Below, one piece after another: positions 18,526 to 28,425 of a stretch of 64,000 nucleotides of DNA (positions are counted from its first letter, which is position 1; every line of letters starts with the position of its first letter). The DNA is from Flavobacterium sp. LHD-85 (lineage in GTDB: Bacteria > Bacteroidota > Bacteroidia > Flavobacteriales > Flavobacteriaceae), in contig NZ_JAVFVR010000016.1 of the NCBI RefSeq assembly GCF_030929595.1, forward strand, positions 124,001-188,000, written 5' to 3'. The translations under genes and the position numbers were made by a program. The notes beneath the pieces are model-generated. The model had not been told where the DNA came from. It ran no database searches and was given only the letters and a program-made list of their open reading frames with translations.

Positions 18526-18597
18526 GGTCCGTTCGTCTAGGGGTTAGGACGCCAGGTTTTCATCCTGGTAACAGGGGTTCGATTCCCCTACGGACTA
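18526..18597 (+). tRNA. tRNA-Glu (anticodon TTC), second copy
   Basis: Same acceptor and anticodon arms as the first copy, with a different D-loop (TAGGGG instead of TATCGG) and T-stem (AGGGG/CCCCT). It lies 45 bases after the first, probably in one transcript. Confidence 0.95.
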
Positions 18598-18749
18598 CAA
18601 ATTAGTTGTAAATAAGTTTTGTAAAACAAAAATTGGTGTCTCGGTTTTTGTTTTATTAGTTAAAACCAAAGTGATTGCATAGTAATTGTGGGAGGTTTTT
18701 CTTTTTTAACTAGTATTTATAATAATTATTACATCTAAAATTAAAAGAA

Positions 18750-19001
18750 ATGGCAAATCATAAGTCAGCATTAAAAAGAATCAGAAGTAACGAAAAAAGA
18801 AGAGTTCTTAACAGATATCAGCATAAAACTACTCGTAATGCTATTAAAGCGTTAAGATTGGCTACTGATAAAGCTGATGCTACTGCAAAATTATCAACTG
18901 TAATCTCTATGATTGATAAATTAGCTAAAAAGAACATCATTCACGATAATAAAGCTTCTAACTTGAAGTCTAAATTAACGAAACACGTTGCTAAATTGTA
19001 A
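18750..19001 (+). CDS. rpsT: 30S ribosomal protein S20
   Basis: 83-residue basic helical protein of the small subunit, binding 16S rRNA. MANHKSALKRIRSNEKRR is the conserved start; the second half (ISMIDKLAKKNIIHDNKASN) also matches S20. It has normal length and lies alone after the tRNA pair, followed by a strong terminator. Confidence 0.97.
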   Translation: MANHKSALKRIRSNEKRRVLNRYQHKTTRNAIKALRLATDKADATAKLSTVISMIDKLAKKNIIHDNKASNLKSKLTKHVAKL

Positions 19002-19024
19002 TTAAAACAATTTATTAAAGATAT

Positions 19025-19053
19025 AAAAAGTCCTCTTTTAGAGGACTTTTTTT
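19025..19053 (+). terminator. Terminator of rpsT
   Basis: Arms AAAAAGTCCTC and GAGGACTTTTT around TTTTA, followed by T. A clear intrinsic terminator 24 bases after the stop. Confidence 0.9.
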
Positions 19054-19090
19054 GTTTTAACTCGAAGTAAAATTCCAATAAAAAAAAAAT

Positions 19091-19134
19091 AAATTCCAAA
19101 TTCCAATCTTTATAAATATTGGAATTTGGAATTT
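19091..19134. repeat. Perfect inverted repeat with 17-base arms (AAATTCC-type)
   Basis: Arms at 19091-19107 and 19118-19134 with a 10-base loop; each arm contains two AATTCC/GGAATT units. It lies between the convergent rpsT and response-regulator genes. Similar AAATTCCA/TGGAGTTT words recur in the typA terminator and at 23390-23411. Confidence 0.85.
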
Positions 19135-19172
19135 TAATTTTTTTGTGTTGAAGGGTTTTGGAATTTTATATT

Positions 19173-19580
19173 TTATAAATCAATTTTCTTCTTAAGATAT
19201 TCCAGCATTGGCTGTGTAATGGGTTTAGAAAGAAAATCTATTATAATGGGATATTTTTTTGCTTTGGCAAGATCCTCGGGGTCAATAGTTGAAGATAATA
19301 CGATAACTGGGACAGTGTTGAACTCTCTGTAATCTGGAGAAGTGAAATGATCTAAAAATTCCCATCCTCCCATAATTGGCATATTTAAATCTAAAAAAAT
19401 TAATTCAGGCCTTTTTTTAGCCTTATCATTGGTGTATTTTAGAACATTGAAATGATGAAGAGCTTCTTCGCCGTTTTGAGCTGTAATAACTTCATGTGAA
19501 AACGAAGATTTTGAAATTACCTTTTTGCATAGCATCAATGTGATAGGATCATCATCGATGCATAAAATCTGCTCAAGCAT
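19173..19580 (-). CDS. Single-domain response regulator (CheY-like)
   Basis: 135-residue receiver domain without an output domain. The acidic pocket is DDDP (9-11), the phosphoacceptor D64 in IFLDLNMP, the conserved Ser S96/S97 in VLSST and K119 in LSKP. It starts 5 bases after the histidine kinase stop, so the two form a pair. Output must come through protein contacts or phosphotransfer, since no DNA-binding domain is present. Confidence 0.92.
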   Translation of the reverse strand: MLEQILCIDDDPITLMLCKKVISKSSFSHEVITAQNGEEALHHFNVLKYTNDKAKKRPELIFLDLNMPIMGGWEFLDHFTSPDYREFNTVPVIVLSSTIDPEDLAKAKKYPIIIDFLSKPITQPMLEYLKKKIDL

Positions 19581-19585
19581 AATAA

Positions 19586-21295
19586 TTAATTTTTAAATGT
19601 TATTGTAAATGTAGTTCCTTTATTGACTTCACTATCAATAGAGATTGTTCCTCCCATTGTTTCGACCTGCGATTTTACAAGGTATAATCCTAATCCTTTG
19701 CTGTCGGGATAATTGTGAAATCTTTGATAAAGTCCAAATACTTTATCGCGATTTCTTTCTAAGTCAATTCCGATTCCGTTGTCTTTAAAGGTTAAGATTG
19801 TTCTTTGTTCTATTTGTTCTGCTGTTATAGATATTTTTAGTTTTCTGTTTTCCGATTTATACTTTATAGAATTAGTAAGCAGATTTAATAGAATACTTTC
19901 GATGTAGGCTTTGTTGGTAATAAGTTCAGGGACTTTGTCAAATTTTAGTTTGATTATTGGTTTGTGTAATTCAATTTGAAAAGAAAGCTGGCTAAATACG
20001 TTCTCAAAAACTTCTTTTAACGATACTTCTTCCTTTTGCATCGAAGGGTTGTCTTTAATAATAATGACTTTAACTAAATCATTGATGGTTTCATTTAGCA
20101 AATGTGTCGATTTTGTAAATCCGGCTAATATTTCTTCTAGCTCTTCATTTTCTATAGGAATGTCTTCTATTAAATTTAAAAGCCCAATCAAATTAGAAAG
20201 TGGCGCTCTAAGATTGTGTGAGGTGATATAAGAGAATTGTTTTAAATCTTTATTGTTTTGCGTTAATTCTCGGATAAGATGTTCTTTTTCTGTTTCAAGT
20301 TTTTTCTCATCTGTAATATCCCTCTGTATCGAAATCCAGTGCGAAATTACTCCTTCATTATTAAAGATAGGTATCATGGAAAAACGTACCCAATATTCTT
20401 CTTTGTTTTTAGTGTAAGTAATGGTTTCAATTAAGCATTCTTCTTCGTTTTTTATGGCTCTTAAAAGTTTTTTTAATTCGTCTGAATCCGATTTAGGTCC
20501 CTTGAAAATGTTTGGCGATTTTCCAATGATTTCATTTGACTGATAACCCGACATTTGTGAAAATGCAGGGTTGACGTAAACTATTTTTGGTATTCTTCTT
20601 TCTGAAGAATTTGCCTCGGTAATTAAAATGGAATCTTTAGATTGTGTAATTACGGTTTCTAAAAGTTTTAATCTTTGTTCTTCTTCTTTTTGTTTTGTAA
20701 TGTCTTGAATAGCACCAATCATTCTGATGGCTCTTCCAGTCTCATCTTTTAATAAAAACCCTCGATCTAATACATATTTATAAGACCCGTCTGCACATCT
20801 GAAACGGTATTGGTCTTGCCATTTTTCTGTTTTTTGTTCTATAAAAGAATATAGTTTTATTGACATTCGGATGCTGTCTTCAGGGTGAATTTTGTCAAAC
20901 CACCATTTAGAAGTTTTACCCACTTCTTTCGGGTCATAACCAAAAACACCTTCAATTCCTTTGTTCCAATTAATGCTATCCTCTTGAATTTTCCAGTCCC
21001 AGATCGTATCGCTAGTCGCTTTTGCTACAATGTCATATTTCTCATTTGATTCTTTTATTTCTTCGTTGGTTTTGTTTAGCTTTTCAAAGATGGTTATGTT
21101 TCTTTTTTCGTTTTTTGAAAGTATAAATCTGAAAACTAATCCAGTAATTAGAATAAATACAATATCTTTTATTAAAGCTATATATAGATATTCTGATGAA
21201 GAAAAGTAGGTTGTGAGTAATTTATGACATAAGGCCGCCATAATTATCGAGATGATGGTATAAATAAGAGTAATTTGGAGAGTTTTACTTTTCAT
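19586..21295 (-). CDS. Membrane PAS-domain sensor histidine kinase
   Basis: 569-residue kinase with two N-terminal membrane helices (about 8-27 and 36-60), a PAS domain with PAC motif (about 85-202, IGAIQDIT), a second PAS/PAC (about 208-330, GYQSNEIIGKSP and ISIQRDITDEK), a HisKA-like helix pair with H360 in YITSHNLRAPLSNL, and an HATPase domain with N box NLLTNSIKYKS, DNGIGID and GLGLYLVKSQVE. Very little lies outside the membrane before the first PAS, so it probably senses an intracellular or membrane cue. Translationally linked with the downstream response regulator. Confidence 0.92.
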   Translation of the reverse strand: MKSKTLQITLIYTIISIIMAALCHKLLTTYFSSSEYLYIALIKDIVFILITGLVFRFILSKNEKRNITIFEKLNKTNEEIKESNEKYDIVAKATSDTIWDWKIQEDSINWNKGIEGVFGYDPKEVGKTSKWWFDKIHPEDSIRMSIKLYSFIEQKTEKWQDQYRFRCADGSYKYVLDRGFLLKDETGRAIRMIGAIQDITKQKEEEQRLKLLETVITQSKDSILITEANSSERRIPKIVYVNPAFSQMSGYQSNEIIGKSPNIFKGPKSDSDELKKLLRAIKNEEECLIETITYTKNKEEYWVRFSMIPIFNNEGVISHWISIQRDITDEKKLETEKEHLIRELTQNNKDLKQFSYITSHNLRAPLSNLIGLLNLIEDIPIENEELEEILAGFTKSTHLLNETINDLVKVIIIKDNPSMQKEEVSLKEVFENVFSQLSFQIELHKPIIKLKFDKVPELITNKAYIESILLNLLTNSIKYKSENRKLKISITAEQIEQRTILTFKDNGIGIDLERNRDKVFGLYQRFHNYPDSKGLGLYLVKSQVETMGGTISIDSEVNKGTTFTITFKN

Positions 21296-21436
21296 CAGTT
21301 CAAATATAGTTAATTTAACAATAACTAAACGTATGTTAATGTCATTTTGAAACCGATATTTAGATGTTTTGTATTAACTAATTGATTGTATATACGCAAA
21401 CTATGATAGAAACGTTTTTTTTTACAAAATAAAGTG

Positions 21437-21444
21437 TACCTTTG
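21437..21444 (+). promoter_or_regulatory. -7 promoter element of typA
   Basis: TACCTTTG, a match to TAnnTTTG, 19 bases upstream of the typA start codon. Confidence 0.6.
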
Positions 21445-21463
21445 CGCCCATTAAAAATCACAG

Positions 21464-23260
21464 ATGGAATCTATTAGAAACATTGCAATTATTGCCCACG
21501 TCGATCACGGTAAAACAACTTTGGTTGATAAAATTATGTATCACTGTCAGTTATTTCGTGAGAACGAAAACACAGGTGATTTAATCTTAGATAATAATGA
21601 TTTAGAGCGTGAGAGAGGTATTACAATTACTTCTAAGAACGTATCTGTTCAATATAAAGGAACAAAAATCAATATTATCGATACTCCTGGTCACGCCGAT
21701 TTTGGAGGTGAAGTTGAACGTGTATTGAACATGGCCGATGGTGTATGTTTGCTAGTTGATGCTTTTGAAGGACCAATGCCACAAACTCGTTTTGTTTTGC
21801 AAAAAGCGATCGATTTAGGATTGAAACCTTGCGTGGTTATCAATAAAGTAGATAAAGAAAACTGTACTCCTGAAGAAGTTCACGAAAAAGTTTTTGACCT
21901 TATGTTCGAATTAGGAGCTACTGAAGAGCAGTTAGATTTCCCAGCTGTTTACGGTTCTGCTAAAAACAACTGGATGTCTGATGATTGGAAAAATCAAACA
22001 GAAAACATTGAACCATTATTAGACATGGTTATCGCGAATGTTCCTGCTCCTAAAGTTTCTGAAGGAACTCCTCAAATGTTGATTACATCTTTAGATTTCT
22101 CTTCATTTACAGGTCGTATCGCTATCGGACGTCTTGAAAGAGGAACTTTGAAAGAAGGAATGCCAATTTCTTTAGTAAAAAGAGATGGTAAAATCATCAA
22201 ATCTAGAATTAAAGAATTACACACTTTTGAAGGTTTAGGCCGTAGAAAAGTAGAAGAAGTTGTTGCTGGAGATATTTGTGCTGTTGTAGGTATTGAAGGT
22301 TTTGAAATTGGTGATACTATCGCTGATTTTGAAAATCCAGAAGCTTTACAAACTATTGCTATCGACGAGCCAACAATGAGTATGTTGTTTACAATTAACG
22401 ATTCTCCTTTCTTTGGTAAAGAAGGTAAATTTGTTACTTCTAGACACATCCGCGAAAGATTGACAAAAGAGTTGGAGAAAAACTTAGCGATGAAAGTTGG
22501 AGAAACTGATTCTGCTGATAAATTCATGGTTTTTGGTCGTGGTGTACTTCACTTATCTGTTCTTATTGAAACAATGAGAAGAGAAGGATACGAGCTTCAA
22601 ATTGGTCAGCCACAAGTTATCATCAAAGAAGTTGATGGTGTTAAATGTGAGCCAATTGAGGAGTTAACTATCGACTTGCCAGAAAACCTTTCTGGTAGAG
22701 CGGTTGAATTCGTAACAATCCGTAAAGGAGAAATGCTTTCTATGGAAGGTAAAGGTGAGCGTATGATTATTAAATTCAACATTCCATCTCGTGGAATCAT
22801 TGGTTTGAGAAATCAGTTGCTTACTGCTACTGCTGGTGAGGCTATCATGGCACACCGTTTCATCGGGTACGAACCATACAAAGGAGAAATTCCTGGACGT
22901 AACAACGGTTCATTAATCTCTATGGAAAATGGAAAAGCAATTCCTTACTCTATTGATAAATTACAAGATCGTGGTAAATTCTTCGTTGATCCAAACGAGG
23001 ACATCTATGAAGGTCAGGTAATTGGGGAAAATACTCGTAGCGATGATATGACTGTTAACGTTACTAAAACGAAAAAACTTTCTAACGTACGTTCTTCTGG
23101 AGCTGATGATAAAGCTAGAATTATTCCAGCTATCAAATTCTCATTAGAAGAAGCTTTAGAGTACATCCAAAAAGATGAGTACGTTGAAGTTACTCCAAAA
23201 TCTTTACGTTTAAGAAAGATTTACTTAAGTGAAACTGATAGAAAAAGATATAAAATCTAA
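21464..23260 (+). CDS. typA: Translational GTPase TypA/BipA
   Basis: Ribosome-associated GTPase of the EF-G class with a role in 50S assembly and stress or low-temperature growth. The G1 motif AHVDHGKTT, the switch region ERERGITI, G3 DTPGHADF and G4 NKVDKE are intact. C-terminal domains with RREGYELQIGQP and the TypA-specific end are present. At 598 residues it is the standard length. Single gene followed by a terminator. Confidence 0.98.
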   Translation: MESIRNIAIIAHVDHGKTTLVDKIMYHCQLFRENENTGDLILDNNDLERERGITITSKNVSVQYKGTKINIIDTPGHADFGGEVERVLNMADGVCLLVDAFEGPMPQTRFVLQKAIDLGLKPCVVINKVDKENCTPEEVHEKVFDLMFELGATEEQLDFPAVYGSAKNNWMSDDWKNQTENIEPLLDMVIANVPAPKVSEGTPQMLITSLDFSSFTGRIAIGRLERGTLKEGMPISLVKRDGKIIKSRIKELHTFEGLGRRKVEEVVAGDICAVVGIEGFEIGDTIADFENPEALQTIAIDEPTMSMLFTINDSPFFGKEGKFVTSRHIRERLTKELEKNLAMKVGETDSADKFMVFGRGVLHLSVLIETMRREGYELQIGQPQVIIKEVDGVKCEPIEELTIDLPENLSGRAVEFVTIRKGEMLSMEGKGERMIIKFNIPSRGIIGLRNQLLTATAGEAIMAHRFIGYEPYKGEIPGRNNGSLISMENGKAIPYSIDKLQDRGKFFVDPNEDIYEGQVIGENTRSDDMTVNVTKTKKLSNVRSSGADDKARIIPAIKFSLEEALEYIQKDEYVEVTPKSLRLRKIYLSETDRKRYKI

Positions 23261-23282
23261 TTAGTTTTAACTTTCAATATAA

Positions 23283-23326
23283 AAAATCCCAAATTCCAGT
23301 TTTATGGAGTTTGGGATTCTTTTTTG
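23283..23326 (+). terminator. Terminator of typA
   Basis: Arms AATCCCAAATTCCA (23285-23298) and TGGAGTTTGGGATT (23305-23318) with one mismatch, then CTTTTTT. The arms resemble the AAATTCCAAATTCC repeat at 19091. Confidence 0.8.
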
Positions 23327-23418
23327 TGTTTTAATCGGAATTGCTTTTTGCAATTGAAATTTATAAAGTTTGGAGTTTTTTTCAAGTATTGGAATTTCAG
23401 ATATTGGAATTTAAAACA

Positions 23419-25893
23419 TTATCTTTTTAAAGAAAAATGCCCTTTAGCTTCCCTATTGTCTTCCAATTTTAAGGTATACCAATAATCATCTGCTGGAAGT
23501 GGATTTCCAGTAAATGTGCCATCCCATCCCAAATCTGATGGATGAATTTGTTTTATAAGTTTGCCATATCGATCAAAAATGTAAATAATTGCATTTTTAT
23601 TTTCGGTAGTATTGAGACCTACAATATTCCAGTAATCGTTATACCCGTCATCGTTTGGTGTAAAAAATTTTGGAGCACCTACAACTGCTGCAGTTTTGTG
23701 TATTGTCCCGCAATTTTTTTTATCATTGACATAAACTTCGTAGATTCCTGCTGCAACATTTTCGAAAATATTTGAATCTTGAAAAGGACCGTTAGGATTG
23801 TCAAGAGCATATTGATATTCTCCTTTTCCTTCAACAATTACAGTGATTTTATTTGAATCGTTAATTGTTAAATCTGCAATCTCAATTTTTATTATAGTTG
23901 CCTTATCTGATGCTGTAACTTCTATTGTTCTGGTTTTACTGCAATTAAATTTGTTTTTCACTGTTACGGTATAAATGCCAGCTTCATTCACGTCTAATGT
24001 GGGCAATATTTGATCTGGAATTGGAATTCCATCTTTTGCCCATTCATAGCTAAAGTTATTGGCTATGCTACTTTCAGAAATTCCAGATTCTAAATGTGCA
24101 TAGTAAGAAGAAGAACCCTCACAAACGTTTGTAAAACCTGTGGTTTCAATATTAGGGAGTTTATTTATTTCGAGATTAATTTTATGAATTTCCAAGCAGT
24201 TATTGTTTTCTTCTACACGAGCATAAACCTCGTCATTATAAGGAATTCTATTTTGATATGCTCTTATATTTTCTATTGCATCTTTCTCCAGCAAAGCATC
24301 TTTTTCTGAACTATAATATTTTACAGTTTGCGAATTGCTGGATACTATGGCAACATCAGATAGGTCGAAAGAATGCAGTCCGTCTTCAATTCCGTCATCA
24401 TCGCATGTAGGATTTAAAGTGTGTTCAATAACAGAAACGGGATTGGTTTTGAGTGTTAGAGTACCAAGGTTAGAACATTTCGTGATAGAATTTGTTATAC
24501 GGACATATAAAGTTTGAGGATTTGTTGTATTGTAAAAGTCTGGAGCTATAGCGTTTGTGTTATTCTCAGAATCATTTTTATTTAAGAAAAATTGAGTAGC
24601 CATGTCAGGGTTTTTGAATGTCAATTCTGAATTCGCCTGATTTAAATTGAATAGAACCAATCCTGTTCCATTTTTGCTTGAATCGCATTGTTCTAGTGTC
24701 GCAGCAATTTTTGCCGGTAACGGATTTATATTAAGTGTAATTTTTCTAATCGTAGCACAATAAAATGAGTCGGATGCTTTTGCATAAATAAATTGTTGTC
24801 CTGGAATTGTATTGTAAAAGAGGTCAGTCAATTCGTTTGTATTGTTTTCTGCATCTATCTGAGTTAAATAATATTTGATGTTTAAATCCTTTTTATTTGG
24901 AAAAATCGTTTCAGTAATATCTTTTAAATAAAAGTTAGCTCTGCCGTTATGATCATTACCATCAGAAGAATCGTCGCATACATCAAATGAAGTTTTGGGA
25001 AATGATAATTTGTAATTATTGAGTGATATTGAAAAATCTGTTGTGGTAAAACATTTTGTAATCGAATTTGTTAGTCTTATGTAGATTTTCTGTTTTAAAG
25101 ACGTATTTCTAAATGCTTCAGGATGAATAATAGGATTTTCTCCTAGTATTGCATCATTTGCATTAGTATGATAGGTAATTGTAATCTCAGGCTGATTTTG
25201 TACTACCGAATCGGTGTTTTGTGTTAAATCAAAAAGCGTAGTATTATCGTCAACAGAATCTGTGTCACACTTTTCTAAATTAAGAATGAATTCGGGATTA
25301 GGAGCTTTAAATACAGGAGGGTCGTACAATTTAGCCGAACCATTCCATGTTATATTAAATTTTGAATCTCCTGAATATCTGCAAATTACAATGAAATAAC
25401 TTTCGTTGTCTTGAGTAGTAAGTAATTTTACAAAACCATCACCATTAGTTCCTATATCTTGACAGTCCTGCTGTACGCCTAAGCCTTCAAAACTTTCAGA
25501 TGCAAATGAGTTCATGCCGGTGATGTTAGTGCTTTGTTTTGCAAGCTGAGGATTTGTAAAAGTATATCGAATAGGATCTTTTAAGTTATCGCAGGACACA
25601 TTTGGACCAAAAACATAAAAATCAAAATCAACGCCCAAATCACTGCTTTCTGGGGTTAAAGTAAATCCGAGCGTTCCGCCTTTCTGGATATTTACTTTTA
25701 ACCATAGACTGCTTACTTCGGGTATTTTGCAACGGGTAATATCTTGGAAATCTTTGATTAGGCCTGGCCCTTGAGCTGTCAAATCAGACAGGTTGTTATT
25801 GCCGCAAACTGTTACAAAGTCTTTACAGTCATTTTGTCCGTAAAGTTTTAAGGAGATAATTAAAAATAGCAGAAATATTTTAACTCGATTCAT
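23419..25893 (-). CDS. Large secreted protein with T9SS type B (gliding-associated) C-terminal domain
   Basis: 824-residue exported protein (signal peptide ending KLYGQND). The C-terminal 85 residues (FFTPNDDGYNDYWNI, IFDRYGKLIKQ, GWDGTFTGNPLPADDYW, GHFSLKR) are the gliding motility-associated/type B sorting domain recognised by the type IX secretion system. The middle contains repeated blocks of about 90 residues (LEKCDTDSVDDN, LEQCDSSKNGTG, CDDDGIEDGLHSFDL; each with FYNT/YVRITN phrases) and an Ig-like domain near 600-670. No catalytic motif is visible. Likely surface-exposed or released; paralogous to the next upstream gene on this strand. Confidence 0.85.
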   Translation of the reverse strand: MNRVKIFLLFLIISLKLYGQNDCKDFVTVCGNNNLSDLTAQGPGLIKDFQDITRCKIPEVSSLWLKVNIQKGGTLGFTLTPESSDLGVDFDFYVFGPNVSCDNLKDPIRYTFTNPQLAKQSTNITGMNSFASESFEGLGVQQDCQDIGTNGDGFVKLLTTQDNESYFIVICRYSGDSKFNITWNGSAKLYDPPVFKAPNPEFILNLEKCDTDSVDDNTTLFDLTQNTDSVVQNQPEITITYHTNANDAILGENPIIHPEAFRNTSLKQKIYIRLTNSITKCFTTTDFSISLNNYKLSFPKTSFDVCDDSSDGNDHNGRANFYLKDITETIFPNKKDLNIKYYLTQIDAENNTNELTDLFYNTIPGQQFIYAKASDSFYCATIRKITLNINPLPAKIAATLEQCDSSKNGTGLVLFNLNQANSELTFKNPDMATQFFLNKNDSENNTNAIAPDFYNTTNPQTLYVRITNSITKCSNLGTLTLKTNPVSVIEHTLNPTCDDDGIEDGLHSFDLSDVAIVSSNSQTVKYYSSEKDALLEKDAIENIRAYQNRIPYNDEVYARVEENNNCLEIHKINLEINKLPNIETTGFTNVCEGSSSYYAHLESGISESSIANNFSYEWAKDGIPIPDQILPTLDVNEAGIYTVTVKNKFNCSKTRTIEVTASDKATIIKIEIADLTINDSNKITVIVEGKGEYQYALDNPNGPFQDSNIFENVAAGIYEVYVNDKKNCGTIHKTAAVVGAPKFFTPNDDGYNDYWNIVGLNTTENKNAIIYIFDRYGKLIKQIHPSDLGWDGTFTGNPLPADDYWYTLKLEDNREAKGHFSLKR

Positions 25894-26057
25894 CTTATTA
25901 AAGTAAGATGTAAAAGTAAAAATATGTAGTTGAAATCTTAAGTTGCTGGACTGTTGTTTGTTGGCTATTTTTTGTTTTTCGTAGAATTTATTTTCAAGGA
26001 TGTTAAATTAAATGGTTATATGTGCTATTATTGTTGAAAAAGCAAGAGTTTAAAATA

Positions 26058-28412
26058 TTACCTCTTCAGACTAAAATGCCCTTTTACATTTTTTCCGTTA
26101 ACAAAAAGAAGAGTAAACCAATAATCATCTGAAGGCATTTCTCTTCCGTTAAAAATTCCGTTCCAGCCTGATCCATTTTGGTTCATTTGCTTTAATAATT
26201 TCCCATAACGATCAAAGATTGAAATCGTATAATCTGGCATTTGATCAATGTTTTTAATTGCCCACAAATCATTGTATCCGTCTCCATTTGGAGTAAAGAA
26301 ACGCGGATAATCTAAAACGTATATTTGAAATGCATTAGACAGACCGCAACCGTTTTTGTCTCTGGCAATCGCATTGTAAACTCCCGGACTTATTTGCGTG
26401 AAAGTTGGATCGTCTTGAAAAACGGATCCATCAAGCGAAAATTCATAATTTCCAACGCCCGTATATAGAATTTTTACAGAATTGTCTGTTCCAGAAAAAT
26501 CTTTAACATCTGCTCCTGTAATTGTAGCTGGTTCAGATAAAATTACTTTGAAATTTTTAGTTTTTGGGCATCCATTTGCATCTGTTACGGTTACCGAGTA
26601 ATCACCTGGGGTGCTAACTTGGATTGAATTTGTTGTGCCTAAGTTATTAGACCAATTATAACTGCTAAAACCAGTGGCAACAGATAATGTTATCTGATCT
26701 CCTTTGCAAAGATATTGTGTTGCATCTTCAAAATTGGGCGGGTCAAAAGTATGTATAATCAATTCGATAGGAGTGATATCATAGCAATCAGAACCGTTGA
26801 TGGCACGAGCATAAATAGTCTGGCTGTTTGGTACAGTATTTTTAAAAATATTTGGCAACGGATTTGTTTCTGTAATTGCATCAGAAGCTGTTGTAAAATA
26901 AGTGAATACTAATCCAGTTGGCAGACCTGTTGAAATTTGAGGAGTTACTTCTGTCGCTAAATCAAATTGATAATATCCGTCTTGAATTTCGTCTCCATCA
27001 CACTTGGCAATTGGAGATTGATCTGGAATTGCAGTATTAGAAATATTTAGTGTAATTTCTGCAGTCGCACTGCAACCAAAAGTATTTTCAATTCTTGCAA
27101 AAACGATTTGATTCGGTGCTTTGTTAGTATAACGTTGAGGATTTGAAATTGGATTTGTTTTTGCCTGTGCATCTGCCAAAGTTTCGTAATATCCTTGGTT
27201 GGTAATCTGCGAGTTATTATTTTTTATGATATTGGCAACTTTTGTCAAATCAAAAATGGTGATACCGTCTGTGTTATCATCGCATTGCAATAAAGAAGTG
27301 TTGGTTGATTGAATTTGTGGTGAAAATTCAATTGTGATTTCTCCAACAGAAATACATGTTGTGCCGCTTAAATTCGCCTCAACTTTATACATGCCTGTTG
27401 TTTGCACAGCATAAGAGGAAGATGTTGCTCCTGGAATTTGAACATAATTATTGGAAGCGTCTTTTTTGAACCATTTAAAAGTGTAATCCGGTAAACTTAT
27501 ATTGGTTTCCAAAACGTAACTTTCGCCAAAGCAGACAGGATTATTATTTGCCACAGTTCTGTCTTCTCCAAAGTTTATTTTAGTTACAAAACTTCCTGCT
27601 TCAATAAAAACTGCCGAGTTGTATTGTCTCGTGGCATCATCAGCAATAACCAATTTTAAGTGGTATTTTTTGTTCGGAATGACCTCTGTAGAAGCATTCA
27701 TTACTACAGTTTGCCCAGCGTAGTTAATAGGGCTGGAGGTTGTATTGTATCCATTAAAGTAACTTTCGTTTACAGCTTCGCATCCTATCAATGGTTCTCC
27801 ACCGCTGCCATTTATGGTATTAATTTTTGGGTGAACTGTTGTGGCAGAAACCGCTGTTGCAGAATTGGGTAAAACAGCGAGATTTTTATAATTTTCACTG
27901 CTTCCCGCTTCTTTAATCAAGAAAGCAAATCCGTCTGAATAAATGCAAGGGAAATTATTTTGATATTCATTCGAAGCAAAAATATAATTGAAGCTTATTG
28001 AATTAGTTAGAGCCACGAAATCAAATTCTAAAACTGTAGCCTGTGTGCTATTGTTAATGCCTAAAGCTTGATTAAGGTCGGAGTCACCATTCCAACCTTG
28101 CACTTGCACTCCTTTAGAATTTTGCTGAACAAAGGGGCCTTCTGCATTTTTACTTGGTGAAGTGCTCAACACTATTCCGCTTGAAAATGGAAAGTTTGCA
28201 CCAGCTGTAAAAGAGCCATAACTTTGCTGGTTTGGAGTTGGGTTTCCTGATGCGCCTACACTTTCAATATCAACACAAGAACTATTTATTAAAACATTTT
28301 GAATTAAATCTGTTGGTGTTGCCGTATTATTTACAGAAATATTCTGTGCGCTGCTTTTATGACAAAAACAGCACAAGATGAAAATTGGTATTAAAAATCG
28401 TAGTTGACTCAT
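26058..28412 (-). CDS. Choice-of-anchor L protein with T9SS type B C-terminal domain
   Basis: 784 residues with a signal peptide (KSSAQN). The N-terminal half (about 25-275) is a choice-of-anchor L domain: LIQNVLINSSCVDIESV, SSGIVLSTS and EFDFVALTNSISFNYIFASNEYQNNFP are typical. It is followed by Ig-like and repeat units resembling those of the downstream paralogue (LLQCDDNTDGITIFDL, IAKCDGDEIQDGYYQFDL), an SprB-like repeat region (CPKTKNFKV, VYNAIARDKNGCG) and the type B sorting domain (FFTPNGDGYNDLWAI ... GHFSLKR). Secreted through T9SS. It starts 13 bases after the ABC permease gene and may share its transcript. Confidence 0.87.
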   Translation of the reverse strand: MSQLRFLIPIFILCCFCHKSSAQNISVNNTATPTDLIQNVLINSSCVDIESVGASGNPTPNQQSYGSFTAGANFPFSSGIVLSTSPSKNAEGPFVQQNSKGVQVQGWNGDSDLNQALGINNSTQATVLEFDFVALTNSISFNYIFASNEYQNNFPCIYSDGFAFLIKEAGSSENYKNLAVLPNSATAVSATTVHPKINTINGSGGEPLIGCEAVNESYFNGYNTTSSPINYAGQTVVMNASTEVIPNKKYHLKLVIADDATRQYNSAVFIEAGSFVTKINFGEDRTVANNNPVCFGESYVLETNISLPDYTFKWFKKDASNNYVQIPGATSSSYAVQTTGMYKVEANLSGTTCISVGEITIEFSPQIQSTNTSLLQCDDNTDGITIFDLTKVANIIKNNNSQITNQGYYETLADAQAKTNPISNPQRYTNKAPNQIVFARIENTFGCSATAEITLNISNTAIPDQSPIAKCDGDEIQDGYYQFDLATEVTPQISTGLPTGLVFTYFTTASDAITETNPLPNIFKNTVPNSQTIYARAINGSDCYDITPIELIIHTFDPPNFEDATQYLCKGDQITLSVATGFSSYNWSNNLGTTNSIQVSTPGDYSVTVTDANGCPKTKNFKVILSEPATITGADVKDFSGTDNSVKILYTGVGNYEFSLDGSVFQDDPTFTQISPGVYNAIARDKNGCGLSNAFQIYVLDYPRFFTPNGDGYNDLWAIKNIDQMPDYTISIFDRYGKLLKQMNQNGSGWNGIFNGREMPSDDYWFTLLFVNGKNVKGHFSLKR

Positions 28413-28425
28413 AGTAACAAATATA

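Noticed and set aside
18409..18597. tRNA genes as integration site of an island
   Set aside because: No integrase, no repeated tRNA fragment and ordinary core genes on both sides.
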